Below are positions 19,263 through 36,998 of a stretch of 45,136 bases of DNA, one piece after another; the first letter of the stretch is position 1; each line of letters starts with the position of its first letter. A program made the translations under genes and the position numbers. The notes beneath the pieces are model-generated. The model ran no database searches and had not been told where the DNA came from. It saw only the letters and a program-made list of their open reading frames with translations. Source of the stretch: Betaproteobacteria bacterium (lineage in GTDB: Bacteria > Pseudomonadota > Gammaproteobacteria > Burkholderiales > Ferrovaceae); assembly GCA_028868905.1 (NCBI GenBank), contig JAGWTQ010000005.1, positions 1 through 45,136 of the forward strand, read 5' to 3'.

Positions 19263-19799
19263 TCAGTCGTCCCGGTTCGCTGCCAATCCCGGAAAAAGTA
19301 CGTCGGTAAATCCAAAACGGCTGAAATCGCGCACGCGCATGGGGTAGAGCACTCCGATGAGATGGTCGCACTCGTGCTGTACCACCCGCGCATGAAACCC
19401 TTCCGCCGTGCGGTCTATCAAACGCCCCAATTCGTCGTACCCCCGGTAGCGTAGCCGGGTATAGCGAGGCACCACGCCTCGGAAGCCGGGAACCGAGAGA
19501 CAGCCTTCCCAGCCCTCTTCCTGCGTTTCGTCCAGTACCGTAAGCTCGGGGTTGATCAGCACCGTCATGGGCACCGCCTCGGCATCCGGATAGCGCGGGT
19601 TGGAACTGACCCCGAAAATGACCACCTGCAGGCTCACGCCGATTTGCGGTGCGGCAAGTCCCGCACCGTCAAGATGCGCCATGGTGTCGCGCATGTCCTC
19701 GAGCAAGGCATGCAGCTCGAGCGTGTCGAAACGGGTGACGGGCGCCGCCTGCTGCAGCAGCAGGGGATGCCCCATTCGCAAAACATCCTTCACCGCCAT
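19263..19799 (-). CDS. def: Peptide deformylase
   Basis: Deformylase removes the formyl group from new N-termini before Map acts. The 178-residue protein has the three family motifs: GAGLAAPQ (residues 45-52), EGCLSVPG with zinc ligand C100, and QHECDHLIG with H142, catalytic E143 and H146. A longer frame (to 19874) runs into galU; the ATG at 19799 gives the usual start and lies 1 bp after the galU stop. Pairing with galU rather than with fmt is unusual compared with the common def-fmt operon, and it may be one of several deformylase paralogues. Confidence 0.95.
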   Translation of the reverse strand: MAVKDVLRMGHPLLLQQAAPVTRFDTLELHALLEDMRDTMAHLDGAGLAAPQIGVSLQVVIFGVSSNPRYPDAEAVPMTVLINPELTVLDETQEEGWEGCLSVPGFRGVVPRYTRLRYRGYDELGRLIDRTAEGFHARVVQHECDHLIGVLYPMRVRDFSRFGFTDVLFPGLAANRDD

Positions 19800-19800
19800 G

Positions 19801-23734
<3,934 letters not shown>

Positions 23735-23746
23735 CCAAATCCCCCG

Positions 23747-26700
23747 TCAGGCAGCGACACTTTCTGCCATGCGAATAGCTTCCTCGATATCCACGGCCAC
23801 CATGCGCGATACACCGGATTCAGCCATGGTGATTCCGACCAGCTGCTCCGCCATTTCCATGGCGATCTTGTTGTGCGTGATGAACAGAAACTGGGTTTGT
23901 TCGGCCATTTTCTGGACCAGCCTCACAAACCGTTCCGTGTTGGTGTCGTCCAGCGGCGCATCCACTTCGTCGAGCAGGCAGAACGGTGCCGGATTGAGCT
24001 GAAACAGGGAAAACACCAGCGACAGGGCCGTCAGCGCCTTTTCACCGCCCGACAGAAGGTGGATCGATGTGGTCTTCTTGCCCGGCGGTTGCGCCACGAT
24101 TTGAACACCCGCATCAAGAATTTCGTCCCCGGTCAACTCGATGCGGGCATGACCGCCGCCAAACAAGGTGGGAAACAAGGTGCTGAAACTGGCATTCACA
24201 CGGTCGAATGTTTCCTTCAGCTGGTCACGGGTTTCCCGATCGATCTTGCGCATGGCATTTTCCAGCGTTTCCACCGCGGCGCGCAGGTCTGCCATCTGGG
24301 AATCAAGCCATGTCTTGCGTTCGCGCGCGGCTTCCAGCTCGGCCAGTGCGGCAAGATTCACGGCACCCAAGGCGGCGATGCGTTCATTGAGGCTGTCAAT
24401 TTCCGATTGCAGGGCGCTGCTGCGCACCCCTTTTTCCATGAGGTCGGCCAAGGCAGCCTCGTCGGCCTGGTTGGCCGTCAGGCTTTCCTGGGCACGCTCC
24501 ACGTTCAGCCGGGCTTCCTGCTCGCGCAGGCGCAGTTCTTCGAGTTTGGTGCGCAACGGCTCCTGGCGCTGCTGTACTGCCAGTCGCTGCTCTTCCAGCT
24601 CACGCAGACCGGCCGCCAGCGCATCGAGCGCCACACGCGCGTCCGACAGACCCTGTTCGCAGACGGCCCGTCGCGCCAATGCCGCTTGCAGCGCTTCCGC
24701 CATCGGCGTTTCCTGGGTTCCGGCCAGCTCTTCGTGCAAGGCTTTGAGTCGCGGTTCGCGTTGCGCCAGCCGTTCCATGGCCGCACGACGAGTATCTTCC
24801 AGATGGGCGATGCGCTCCCCCGCAGACTTTTCCATGAAACCTGCTTCCTGCAGCGCCTTTTCTGCCGTCTGCAGGGCATTGCGTCGCATTTCCCGGGCTT
24901 GTTCCGCTTCCCGCCAGGCTTGATCCAGCGACACCAGCTCTTCCCGGGCGGCAACCAATTCCTGTTCGGCTTCCGAAAGCAGGACCTGATGACGTTGCAG
25001 GCGTTCGCGTTCCAGGGCTTCCTGCCGTTCCACCTCGGCCAGTTCATCCTGCACCTGAAGAACCCGCTGCTGATGCCGCTCGATCTGGCCCTGCAGGCGG
25101 GTCCGTTCCACATCCAGCGCATGGCGGGCTGCCTCCGCCTCGCGCAGCCGCTTGTCTGCTTCGGCCTGCTCAGCACGGCTTGCCGCAAGGAACGATTCGG
25201 CATTCGTGCGCGCTTCGTCGAGCGCGACACAACGGCTCGCCTGTTTCTCGAGTTCGGCACGCCGCGCCTCGATTTCGCGCGCACGGGAAAGGGCGCCGTG
25301 AAACTCGTCGCGGGGCGCAAAAAACAAAACCGAATGACGATCGATCAGATGGCCGTCCGGCGTCACCAGGACGACCCCGGCGGCCAGATGGGGAGCTTGT
25401 GCCAGCGCATCATGCAACGCCTTCACGGCAAAAATGCCATGCATCCAGGTTTCCAGGGCCCCTTCGCAGCGCCCGTTGCGGACCGTCACGAAGTTGCGCA
25501 GAGGCTCCGACCCTGGCGGCGCTTCGACCGCCCTCGTTCCGGAACCGGCATCTTGTGGTCTGAAAAGGGCAATGCCGGCCGGAATTTCATCGGCGGACCA
25601 TTGCGCCATGCGTCCGGCATCTTCACCCTGAAACGCATGCAGGCGAGCGCCCAGCACGGCTTCCACAGCGGGCTCCCAGCCAGACGCCACTTCAATGCCC
25701 TGCCAGAACATGGGCAGATCGGACAGCCCGTGCCGGCGCACCAGATCCTGGGTCCGCTCTTTCACGCCCAGCTTGGCTTGAAGGGATTCCAGCGCGACCG
25801 TTTCCGCTTCCAGCCGGTTTCGTTCGCGCTGAGCGGCATCGGCCTGTTCCCGGGCTTCGGCAAAAGTACCTTCGCAGCGCTGCACCCGGGTATGCGCGGA
25901 CAGGCGGGCCGCCTCAAGAATGGAACAGCTCACTTCGGTCTCGCGCAGCAGTGAACCCAGGCCATCGAGGCGGCGCGTATCAGGAGCCACCCACTGGCTC
26001 TGCTCCGCTTCCAGCCGGGCGCGCCGTTCCCCAAGCTGTGCCTGCAACCGCTCGGATGCGGTGCGTTCGGAACGGGCGGCACTGATCTTTCCCTGAATCC
26101 GGCTTTCGCCCTGTCGCGCCTGGTCGAGCGCCTGGCGCCGGGTCTTGCTGTGCGCTTCCGCAATCGGCCAGGATTCGCGTTCCTGGGCGAGCCGCGCGGT
26201 CGCCACTCGGACCAGTTCCTGGGCCCGCTGCAATTCTTCCTGAAGGCGGGCGAGTGAAGCCTGATCGGCTTCCATCCGGTGACGGTCCTCGCCGATTTCC
26301 TGTTCCAGGCGGGCCACCTCGCCTTCCAGGCGACGGCGTTCGTTGCGCAAGGACTGCAGGCGGCTTTCCGCCTGGGATACTTCCGCATTGGCCTGGTACA
26401 GGGACCCCTGCGCGTTGTTGAGCGTGTCGCTCGCGCCATAATGCGCGGCACGCTGCTCCTCGATGCGCCGCTCCAGTTCACGCAAGCCGGCAATGGCCGC
26501 TTCCAGTTCAACCTGATTTTTTTCGATGTCGCGCTGTGCCCGGGTCCTGCTCGCTTCGGCATCGCGCTTGCGGGAAAACAGCAACAGGTTCTGCGCGCGC
26601 GCCAGGTCATCCTGAAGGGCACGCCACTGACCTGCCACTTCCGCCTGTCCGATGAGCTTCTCGATCTGCTGTGCCAGCTCACGCGTGATGTCTTCCGTCC

Positions 26701-27277
26701 GGGTCAGGTGGCCCCGCGTGTCCTGCAGCCGCAGTTCGGTTTCGCGGCGGCGGTCCTTGTAACGGGAAATGCCGGCCGCCTCCTCCAGAAACACCCGTAT
26801 CTCTTCGGGCTTTGATTCGACGATGCGCGAAATCATCCCCTGTTCGACAATGGCGTAAGCCCGCGGGCCCAGCCCCGTGCCCATGAATATGTCCTGCACA
26901 TCGCGCCGGCGCACGTGCACATTGTTGATGTAGTAGTTGGATACGCCGTCGCGCGCCAGAACCCGCCGCACGGCGATTTCCGCGTACTGGGACCATTGTC
27001 CGGGCGCCCGGCCATCCGTGTTGTCGAACACCAGTTCAACGCTGGCACGACCTTGCGGCTTGCGATCTGTCGTTCCGCCAAAAATCACGTCCTGCAGCGT
27101 TTCGCCGCGCAAGTGGCGCGCCTGGGATTCCCCAAGCACCCAGCGCACGGCGTCGATCACGTTGGATTTTCCGCATCCGTTCGGCCCGACCACTCCCACC
27201 AGTTTTCCGGGAACCGGAATCTGGGTGGGTTCGGCAAAGGATTTGAAGCCCGCAAGTTTGATGTGTTTAAGGTGCAA
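23747..27277 (-). CDS. smc: Chromosome segregation ATPase Smc
   Basis: Smc is the bacterial condensin ATPase; with ScpA and ScpB (encoded at 33430-34811) it compacts and aligns sister chromosomes. The 1176-residue protein has Walker A GPNGCGKS (31-38), long coiled coils on both sides of a hinge near the middle, and a C-terminal head with the LLSGGEKALTALSL signature and Walker B FCLLDEVDAPLDD. The start is uncertain. There is no ATG, and the TTG at 27277 aligns the N-terminus (HLKHIKLAGFKSF) with other Smc proteins, while a TTG at 27295 would add six residues. Neither has a good ribosome-binding site. Confidence 0.97.
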   Translation of the reverse strand: MHLKHIKLAGFKSFAEPTQIPVPGKLVGVVGPNGCGKSNVIDAVRWVLGESQARHLRGETLQDVIFGGTTDRKPQGRASVELVFDNTDGRAPGQWSQYAEIAVRRVLARDGVSNYYINNVHVRRRDVQDIFMGTGLGPRAYAIVEQGMISRIVESKPEEIRVFLEEAAGISRYKDRRRETELRLQDTRGHLTRTEDITRELAQQIEKLIGQAEVAGQWRALQDDLARAQNLLLFSRKRDAEASRTRAQRDIEKNQVELEAAIAGLRELERRIEEQRAAHYGASDTLNNAQGSLYQANAEVSQAESRLQSLRNERRRLEGEVARLEQEIGEDRHRMEADQASLARLQEELQRAQELVRVATARLAQERESWPIAEAHSKTRRQALDQARQGESRIQGKISAARSERTASERLQAQLGERRARLEAEQSQWVAPDTRRLDGLGSLLRETEVSCSILEAARLSAHTRVQRCEGTFAEAREQADAAQRERNRLEAETVALESLQAKLGVKERTQDLVRRHGLSDLPMFWQGIEVASGWEPAVEAVLGARLHAFQGEDAGRMAQWSADEIPAGIALFRPQDAGSGTRAVEAPPGSEPLRNFVTVRNGRCEGALETWMHGIFAVKALHDALAQAPHLAAGVVLVTPDGHLIDRHSVLFFAPRDEFHGALSRAREIEARRAELEKQASRCVALDEARTNAESFLAASRAEQAEADKRLREAEAARHALDVERTRLQGQIERHQQRVLQVQDELAEVERQEALERERLQRHQVLLSEAEQELVAAREELVSLDQAWREAEQAREMRRNALQTAEKALQEAGFMEKSAGERIAHLEDTRRAAMERLAQREPRLKALHEELAGTQETPMAEALQAALARRAVCEQGLSDARVALDALAAGLRELEEQRLAVQQRQEPLRTKLEELRLREQEARLNVERAQESLTANQADEAALADLMEKGVRSSALQSEIDSLNERIAALGAVNLAALAELEAARERKTWLDSQMADLRAAVETLENAMRKIDRETRDQLKETFDRVNASFSTLFPTLFGGGHARIELTGDEILDAGVQIVAQPPGKKTTSIHLLSGGEKALTALSLVFSLFQLNPAPFCLLDEVDAPLDDTNTERFVRLVQKMAEQTQFLFITHNKIAMEMAEQLVGITMAESGVSRMVAVDIEEAIRMAESVAA

Positions 27278-27301
27278 TTGAGCGCCAATGGACAAAAGAA
27301 G

Positions 27302-27330
27302 TTTAGAATGCGAGGATTTTACCCGATAAT
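27302..27330 (+). promoter_or_regulatory. Possible promoter of the queF-dap operon
   Basis: TTTAGA (27302-27307) and GATAAT (27325-27330) are separated by 17 bases and match the sigma-70 consensus at 4 and 5 of 6 positions. The predicted transcription start would be only about 8 bases before the queF ATG, giving a nearly leaderless message. The same 67-bp gap must also hold the smc promoter on the other strand; TAAAAT (27321 to 27316) is a possible -10 for it. Confidence 0.4.
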
Positions 27331-27344
27331 AGGACGACTCCCCA

Positions 27345-27764
27345 ATGGCCTCGCAACCCAGCCGAACCTTGGAGACTTTCCCGAACCCGAACCCGGGAAG
27401 GGACTACCTGATCCACATGGAACTCCCGGAGTTCACCTGCCTGTGCCCCAAGACAGGACAGCCTGACTTTGCCTGGCTAACCCTCGATTACATTCCCGAA
27501 GCCCTCAACGTGGAGCTGAAAAGCCTCAAGCTCTACCTGTGGTCCTTCAGGAACGAAGGAGCCTTTCACGAAGCGGTGACCAACCGCATCCTGGACGACC
27601 TGGTGACTGCCACAGCCCCGCGCTTCATGCGCCTGCTGGCACGCTGGAACGTACGCGGAGGCATTTTCACCCATGTACTGGCGGAGCATCGTGCTCCCGG
27701 TTGGACGCCCGCCATTCCGCTGCCGCCCCTGACCTTTGCACCGTCCTCACCGACCCAGATCTGA
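27345..27764 (+). CDS. queF: NADPH-dependent 7-cyano-7-deazaguanine reductase
   Basis: QueF reduces preQ0 to preQ1, a nitrile-to-amine reduction in queuosine tRNA modification. The 139-residue protein is the short, single-domain type I form. It has catalytic C34 in [12 protein letters not shown]41 in the same segment, and the QueF motif [19 protein letters not shown] (about 58-76). Only weak ribosome-binding sequence (AGGA, 11 bases upstream) is visible. It heads a plus-strand run with dapC 11 bp after its stop. No other queuosine genes are in the window. Confidence 0.96.
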   Translation: MASQPSRTLETFPNPNPGRDYLIHMELPEFTCLCPKTGQPDFAWLTLDYIPEALNVELKSLKLYLWSFRNEGAFHEAVTNRILDDLVTATAPRFMRLLARWNVRGGIFTHVLAEHRAPGWTPAIPLPPLTFAPSSPTQI

Positions 27765-27775
27765 ACGGCCCGCCC

Positions 27776-28979
27776 ATGAACCCTCGCCTGGAGCGCCTCC
27801 AACCTTATCCTTTCGAGCGTCTGCGGCGCCTCATGCATGGCGTGCAGCCCGCCGCCGGGCTCGCCCCGATTGCGCTGTCCGTTGGAGAGCCGCGCCATGC
27901 CACACCGGCCTTCATCCAGGAAACCCTGACACGCCATCTGTCCGGCTTGTCCCATTACCCGGCCACCCTGGGAAGCGATAGCCTGCGAACAGCCATCGCC
28001 CACTGGTTGCAGCGGCGCTTCGGCCTGAACGCCATCGACCCCGCCACCGAAGTCCTGCCCACACTGGGCAGCCGCGAGGCGCTGTTTTCAGTGACCCAGG
28101 TGCTGATGGACCCGGATCGGCCGGATGCCTATGCCGTCTGCCCGAACCCTTTCTACCAGATCTACGAAGGCGCAGCGCTGCTGGCCGGTGGACAGCCCTG
28201 GTTCGTCAATGCCGATCCCGAGCGCAATTTCCTGGTGGATTACGCTTCGGTGCCTTCGGCGGTCTGGGCGCGTACCCAGGTGGTCTTCGCCTGCTCGCCC
28301 GGCAACCCCACGGGGCGCGTGATGACTCTGGAGGAATGGCGCGCCCTGTTTGAACTGTCGGACCGTTACGGATTCGCCATCGTGAGCGACGAATGTTATT
28401 CGGAGATCTATCCCGACGAGTCGTCCCCACCGCTTGGTTCACTGCAAGCTGCCCAGGCTCTGGGGCGATCGGGCTACCCCCGCCTGATTGCAATGGGGAG
28501 CCTGTCCAAGCGTTCCAACGTGCCCGGCCTGCGTTCGGCGTTTGCCGCCGGCGACCGCAAACTGCTGCAGCGTTTTGCGCTCTATCGCACCTACCATGGC
28601 AGCGCCATGAATCCGGCCGTCCAGGCTGCGAGCGAAGCCGCCTGGCAGGACGAAGCCCACGTGCAGGAAAACCGGCGGCTGTACCGGGAAAAAATGGAAG
28701 CCTTTCATCGCATCGTCCATCCCCACCTGCCGCTCGACACGCCGGAAGCCAGTTTTTATTACTGGGCCCGCACGCCCGTGCCCGACACCGATTTCGCGGT
28801 CGGATTGATGCGCGCGGCCAATGTGGCCGTGCTGCCGGGCAGCCTGCTGGCCCGCGCCGCACAAGGCACGAACCCGGGCCAGCAGCGCATTCGCATCGCC
28901 TTGGTCGGCAGCCTGGAGGAAACGGTGGAAGCCGCTCACCGCCTGGTTGCATTCACCCACTCGCTACAGGAAAACACCC

Positions 28980-29005
<26 letters not shown>
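27776..29005 (+). CDS. dapC: Succinyldiaminopimelate transaminase
   Basis: DapC transfers an amino group from glutamate to N-succinyl-2-amino-6-ketopimelate in the succinylase branch of lysine/diaminopimelate synthesis. The 409-residue fold-type I PLP enzyme has SPGNPTG (174-180), the PLP-stacking SDECYSEIY region, and the Schiff-base lysine K245 in GSLSKRSN. The open frame runs further upstream through queF, but the ATG at 27776 matches the family N-terminus ([10 protein letters not shown]). Context with dapD and dapE supports DapC over other aminotransferases. Its end overlaps dapD by 26 bp. Confidence 0.94.
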
Positions 29006-29801
<796 letters not shown>

Positions 29802-29804
29802 ACG

Positions 29805-32664
<2,860 letters not shown>

Positions 32665-33429
32665 CGGGTTCGACTGCGACTCTGTCTTTGGGCCTGCCCC
32701 TGACGCGGCGGTTGGGGTGCCATTCCGGCCCACTGGAGTATGCGCGCGACATCTGCCGTCTCGAGTTCCGCAAACTGACCCCGCCTGAGACGCGGCGGCA
32801 GGCTGATGATTCCAAAACGCACCCGGATCAGGCGCCCCACCATCAGGTGCAGGGCTTCGAACATGCGCCGCACTTCCCGATTGCGCCCTTCCTTGATGAT
32901 CACCTGGTACCAGTGGTTGGTTCCTTCCCCGCCATTGTCCCGAATACGCTCAAAACGGGCCGGTCCGTCCTCCAGTTGGATTTCACGGCAGGCCGAACGC
33001 ATCTGGTCTTCGCTCAGCGTGCCCACCACCCGAACCGCGTACTCGCGCTCCACCTCAAAACGGGGATGGCTGAGACGGTTGGCCAATTCACCGCTGGTGG
33101 TAAAAATCAGCAGGCCGCTGGTATTGAAATCGAGTCGCCCCACGCTCACCCATTTGGCTCCGCGCACGCGGGGCAGCTTCCCGAACACCGATTCACGTCC
33201 GGACGGGTCGTCGCGACTGACGATTTCCCCTTCAGGCTTGTGGTAGATCAGGATTTGCGGCAACGCTTCCGCGAAATTCAGGCGAACCGGACGGCGTGAC
33301 ACTGTCACCCGGTCATCAGGGCCAATGCGGGTCCCGATGGTCGCCACCTGCCCATTGACCCGGACTTCTCCGGCAATGATCAGGGCTTCCATGTCGCGAC
33401 GAGAACCCAGGCCGGACTGCGCCAAGACC

Positions 33430-33983
<554 letters not shown>

Positions 33984-33987
<4 letters not shown>

Positions 33988-34811
33988 GAAGGTAACTCCG
34001 GGGCCGATTCGGCCAAACTCAGATACAACGGGGCATAAGCTTCCGACTGGGACACTTTCACCAACGATTCCTTGACGAGCTCCAGAATGGCAATGAAATT
34101 GACCACTGCCACGGGCACCGTGACGCCGGATTCGAACAGCTCGTGAAACACCACGAAGGTCTGCTCGCGCAGGCGCCGCAGGATGCGCGTCATGTGCTCA
34201 CGCACGGACAGCTGCTCGCGCGTGATGCGATGGTGCTGATTAATCTTGGCGCGGGACAGCACTTGTGCCCAGGCTTCCAGCAGGTCGCGCGCCGTGATCT
34301 GCGGCAGGCGCTGGTTGAGCGTTTCATCCACCCAGACCTGGACCGCGGCAAACTCCCTGCCGTTGCGGGGCAACTCGTCCAGCGTCAGGGCAGCCTGCTT
34401 CATTTGCTCATATTCCATCAATCGCCGCATCAGTTCGGCACGCGGATCCGCCTCCTCGTCGGAGGCGACCGCGGCGGGACGCGGCAGCAGCATGCGCGAC
34501 TTGATTTCGATCAGCACCGCGGCCATCACGAGGTATTCCGCCGCCAGCTCCAGCCGGCGGGTGCGCATGGCTTCCACGTACTCCATGTACTGGCGGGTGA
34601 GTTCCGCCATGGGAATATCCAGGATATCGAGGGAATTCTTGCGAATCAGGTAGAGCAGCAGGTCAAGCGGCCCCTCGAAGCTTTCCAGGAACACCTCAAG
34701 CGCTTCGGGCGGAATGTAAAGATCTTGCGGCAGGCCCACGAACGGCTCGCCGCGCACCTTGGCAATGGGTTCCGCCAAGGGAACTTCGAGCAGGTCTGCC
34801 GCCTCGCTCAT
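33984..34811 (-). CDS. scpA: Segregation and condensation protein A
   Basis: ScpA is the kleisin that bridges the two Smc heads. The 275-residue protein has the N-terminal kleisin motif FEGPLDLLLYLIRKNSLDI, then DIPMAELTRQY and EYLVMAAVLIEIKSRMLLP. The C-terminal winged helix contains VVNFIAILELVKE. A longer frame reaches 34883 inside trpS, but the ATG at 34811 overlaps the trpS stop as ATGA and gives a normal start. Order trpS-scpA-scpB-rluB is typical of beta- and some gammaproteobacteria. Confidence 0.96.
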
Positions 34812-36010
34812 GAGTAGGACAGCCCGATGCTTTCGCGCACATCGCGCAGGGTATCGGCCGCCAGCTTGCGCGCCCGTTCGCAACCATCGGCAATCACGTT
34901 GCGCACCAAGGTGGGGTCATCCAGGTAGGCTTGCGCCTTTTCGCGGATAGGGCGCAACTCTTCAAGCACGCGGTCCACCACGGGTTGCTTGCATTCAAGA
35001 CAACCGATGCCCGCGGAGCGGCATCCCTGCTGCACCCAATCGCGCGTGGCATCATCGCTGTAGATCTGGTGAAATGAGTAAACCGGGCAACGGTTGGGTT
35101 CGCCGGGATCCGTGCGCCGCACTCGGGCCGGGTCCGTGGGCATGGTGCGAATTTTCCGGGTGACGCTCGCTTCGTCTTCGCGCAGGGCGATGGTGTTGTT
35201 GTAGGACTTGGACATCTTCTGCCCGTCGAGCCCCAGCAGCCGGGAAGCTTCAGTCAATAAAGCCTGCGGCTCCACCAGAATCATTTTTCCGCTGCCTTCC
35301 AGGTACCCGAACACCCGCTCGCGATCCACCACCGAAAGGTTTTGCGATTCGCCGAGCAGCGCACGCGCCGCTTCCAGCGCTTCATCGTCTCCCTGTTCGG
35401 TATAGCGGTTGCGCAATTCCAGATAAAGCTTGGCTTTCTTGGCGCCCAGCTTCTTCACGGCCTGCAAGGCCTTCTCGTCAAAACCCGGTTCACGCCCGTA
35501 GAGATGGTTGAATCGGCGCGCAATTTCGCGGGTGAACTCGATATGGGGCACCTGGTCTTCGCCCACAGGCACGCGGTTGGCACGGTAGATCAGGATGTCT
35601 GCCGCCTGCAGCAGCGGGTAGCCCAGGAAACCGTAGGTGGAGAGATCCTTGTCGACGATCTTTTCCTGCTGTTCCTTGTAGGTGGGTACGCGTTCCAGCC
35701 ATCCCAGCGGGGTCATCATGGACAGCAGCAAATGCAGTTCCGCATGCTCGGGCACGCGGGACTGGATAAACAACGTGGCCTGGTTGGGATCAACGCCTGC
35801 AGCAAGCCAGTCGATCACCATGTCCCATACGTGTGCTTCGATTTCCTGGGGCCGGTCGTAATGCGTGGTCAGGGCGTGCCAGTCGGCCACCATGAACAGG
35901 CATTCGTGTTCATGCTGGATCTTGATCCAGTTTTTGAGCACGCCGTGAAAATGCCCCAAGTGCATGGCCCCGGTGGGGCGCATGCCGGACAGCACACGAT
36001 CTGGGTACAT
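34808..36010 (-). CDS. trpS: Tryptophanyl-tRNA synthetase
   Basis: TrpRS charges tRNA-Trp. The 400-residue class I enzyme has a HIGH-type motif HLGH (17-20) after GMRPTGAMHLGH, the tryptophan-pocket region GYPLLQAADILIYRA with PVGEDQ, and KMSKS at 265-269. It is about 65 residues longer than E. coli TrpRS. The extra part is roughly residues 178-250, just before KMSKS, charged and probably helical. Such about 400-residue forms are known to me from betaproteobacteria, so this is lineage variation rather than damage. It lies 24 bp after rnm. Confidence 0.95.
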   Translation of the reverse strand: MYPDRVLSGMRPTGAMHLGHFHGVLKNWIKIQHEHECLFMVADWHALTTHYDRPQEIEAHVWDMVIDWLAAGVDPNQATLFIQSRVPEHAELHLLLSMMTPLGWLERVPTYKEQQEKIVDKDLSTYGFLGYPLLQAADILIYRANRVPVGEDQVPHIEFTREIARRFNHLYGREPGFDEKALQAVKKLGAKKAKLYLELRNRYTEQGDDEALEAARALLGESQNLSVVDRERVFGYLEGSGKMILVEPQALLTEASRLLGLDGQKMSKSYNNTIALREDEASVTRKIRTMPTDPARVRRTDPGEPNRCPVYSFHQIYSDDATRDWVQQGCRSAGIGCLECKQPVVDRVLEELRPIREKAQAYLDDPTLVRNVIADGCERARKLAADTLRDVRESIGLSYS

Positions 36011-36034
36011 AAATTCGAAAACTCCTGGGCTGCT

Positions 36035-36883
36035 TTAGTGAAGGGCGACATCACCCCATGCCTGCCAGACGGGAACGCACTGGGGCGGCAAGGGCGGCAA
36101 CTTTCCCGGTTCCAGACGGCTTTCGCCCGGACCATGGTAGTCCGAGCCGCGCGAAGCAAGCAAGCTTCTTCGCGTAGCCTGGGCTGCAAAAGCCTCGACC
36201 TGGTCACGGGTGTGATTGCTGGTGACGACTTCAATGCCAAGACCGCCAGCCTCGACGAATTCGTCGATCAGGCGATCCATGGTACTGCGATTGAGGCTGT
36301 AGCGTCCCGGGTGGGCCAGCACCGGGATGCCTCCTGCGCTCCGGACCCAGGCCACGGCATCCCCCAGTTCAGCCCACCGGTGTTTGACATATCCGGTCTT
36401 GCCCTTGACCAAAAAGCGCTTGAACACGCTGGGTACATCCCGGGCCAAGCCCTGTTCCACCAGATAACGCGCAAAATGGGGGCGGGCCACGATTTTCGGG
36501 TTATGGGCATGCCGCAATGCCCCTTCCAGCGCACCCGGAATGCCTGCCTTGGCAAGCTCCTGCGCGATTTTTTCGGCACGTTCCAGGCGACCGCTGCGAA
36601 TGGCAGCAAGGCCGCCCAGCAACGTGGCGTCACCCGGGTTGATGTTGAGGCCAACCACGTGAATGGTGTGCTGGGCCCAGGTGACCGAAACCTCCACGCC
36701 GTTTATGAATCGCAATCCGAGTGCCAGGGCCTCCTGCGCCGCCTCTTCCAGCCCGTCCGTGTCGTCGTGGTCGGTCAACGCCAGCGTCGTGACCCCGTTG
36801 CCGGCCGCGAGCCTGACCAGCTCGGCCGGGGCAAGCAGACCGTCGGAAACCCGGGAATGATTATGTAAGTCGATGTTTTGCAT
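36035..36883 (-). CDS. rnm: PHP-domain phosphatase / 5'-3' exoribonuclease (YciV/RNase AM type)
   Basis: Family members hydrolyse 3',5'-nucleoside bisphosphates and, in E. coli, trim the 5' ends of rRNA precursors. The 282-residue protein has the trinuclear metal ligands of the PHP fold: H7 and H9 in DLHNHS, D14, D38 and H39 in LTDHD, E64, H75, and C-terminal HPGRY and SDYH. It closely follows E. coli YciV in IPGALEGA, FLVKGKTGYV and PVLAHPGRY. It heads the rnm-trpS-scpA-scpB-rluB run; E. coli yciV likewise neighbours trp genes and rluB. No clear ribosome-binding site was seen. Confidence 0.92.
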   Translation of the reverse strand: MQNIDLHNHSRVSDGLLAPAELVRLAAGNGVTTLALTDHDDTDGLEEAAQEALALGLRFINGVEVSVTWAQHTIHVVGLNINPGDATLLGGLAAIRSGRLERAEKIAQELAKAGIPGALEGALRHAHNPKIVARPHFARYLVEQGLARDVPSVFKRFLVKGKTGYVKHRWAELGDAVAWVRSAGGIPVLAHPGRYSLNRSTMDRLIDEFVEAGGLGIEVVTSNHTRDQVEAFAAQATRRSLLASRGSDYHGPGESRLEPGKLPPLPPQCVPVWQAWGDVALH

Positions 36884-36902
36884 TGAATTAATTAAGTTTT
36901 TT

Positions 36903-36918
36903 CATACGGTATGATACC
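36903..36918. promoter_or_regulatory. Two overlapping palindromes between rnm and yciB
   Basis: CATAC-G-GTATG (36903-36913) and GGTAT-G-ATACC (36908-36918) are perfect 11-base palindromes with five-base arms that overlap by six bases. TATGAT (36910-36915) inside them could be a -10 for the plus strand, and the complementary TATCAT one for the minus strand. The site could be an operator for a dimeric repressor acting on both genes, or simply a compact divergent promoter. No known regulator's site is recognised. The rest of the 115-bp gap (36884-36998) is AT-rich without other clear signals. Confidence 0.3.
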
Positions 36919-36998
36919 AAATCGGGCGTCAGCCTGAAACACCCTGACACGCCTCATGCATGGACAAATCCCCAATAAATCAAGGAAAATGGCGGGTC

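Noticed and set aside
23873-25954. 693-codon plus-strand open frame opposite smc
   Set aside because: It is fully antisense to clear Smc coiled-coil sequence, has no recognisable domain, and such frames are expected in GC-rich coding DNA.
34812-34883. N-terminal extension of scpA into trpS
   Set aside because: The ATG at 34811 overlaps the trpS stop as ATGA and gives the family N-terminus; the extension is unrelated sequence.
35342-36868. 508-codon plus-strand open frame opposite trpS and rnm
   Set aside because: It spans two well-supported genes and their gap on the other strand and resembles no family I know.
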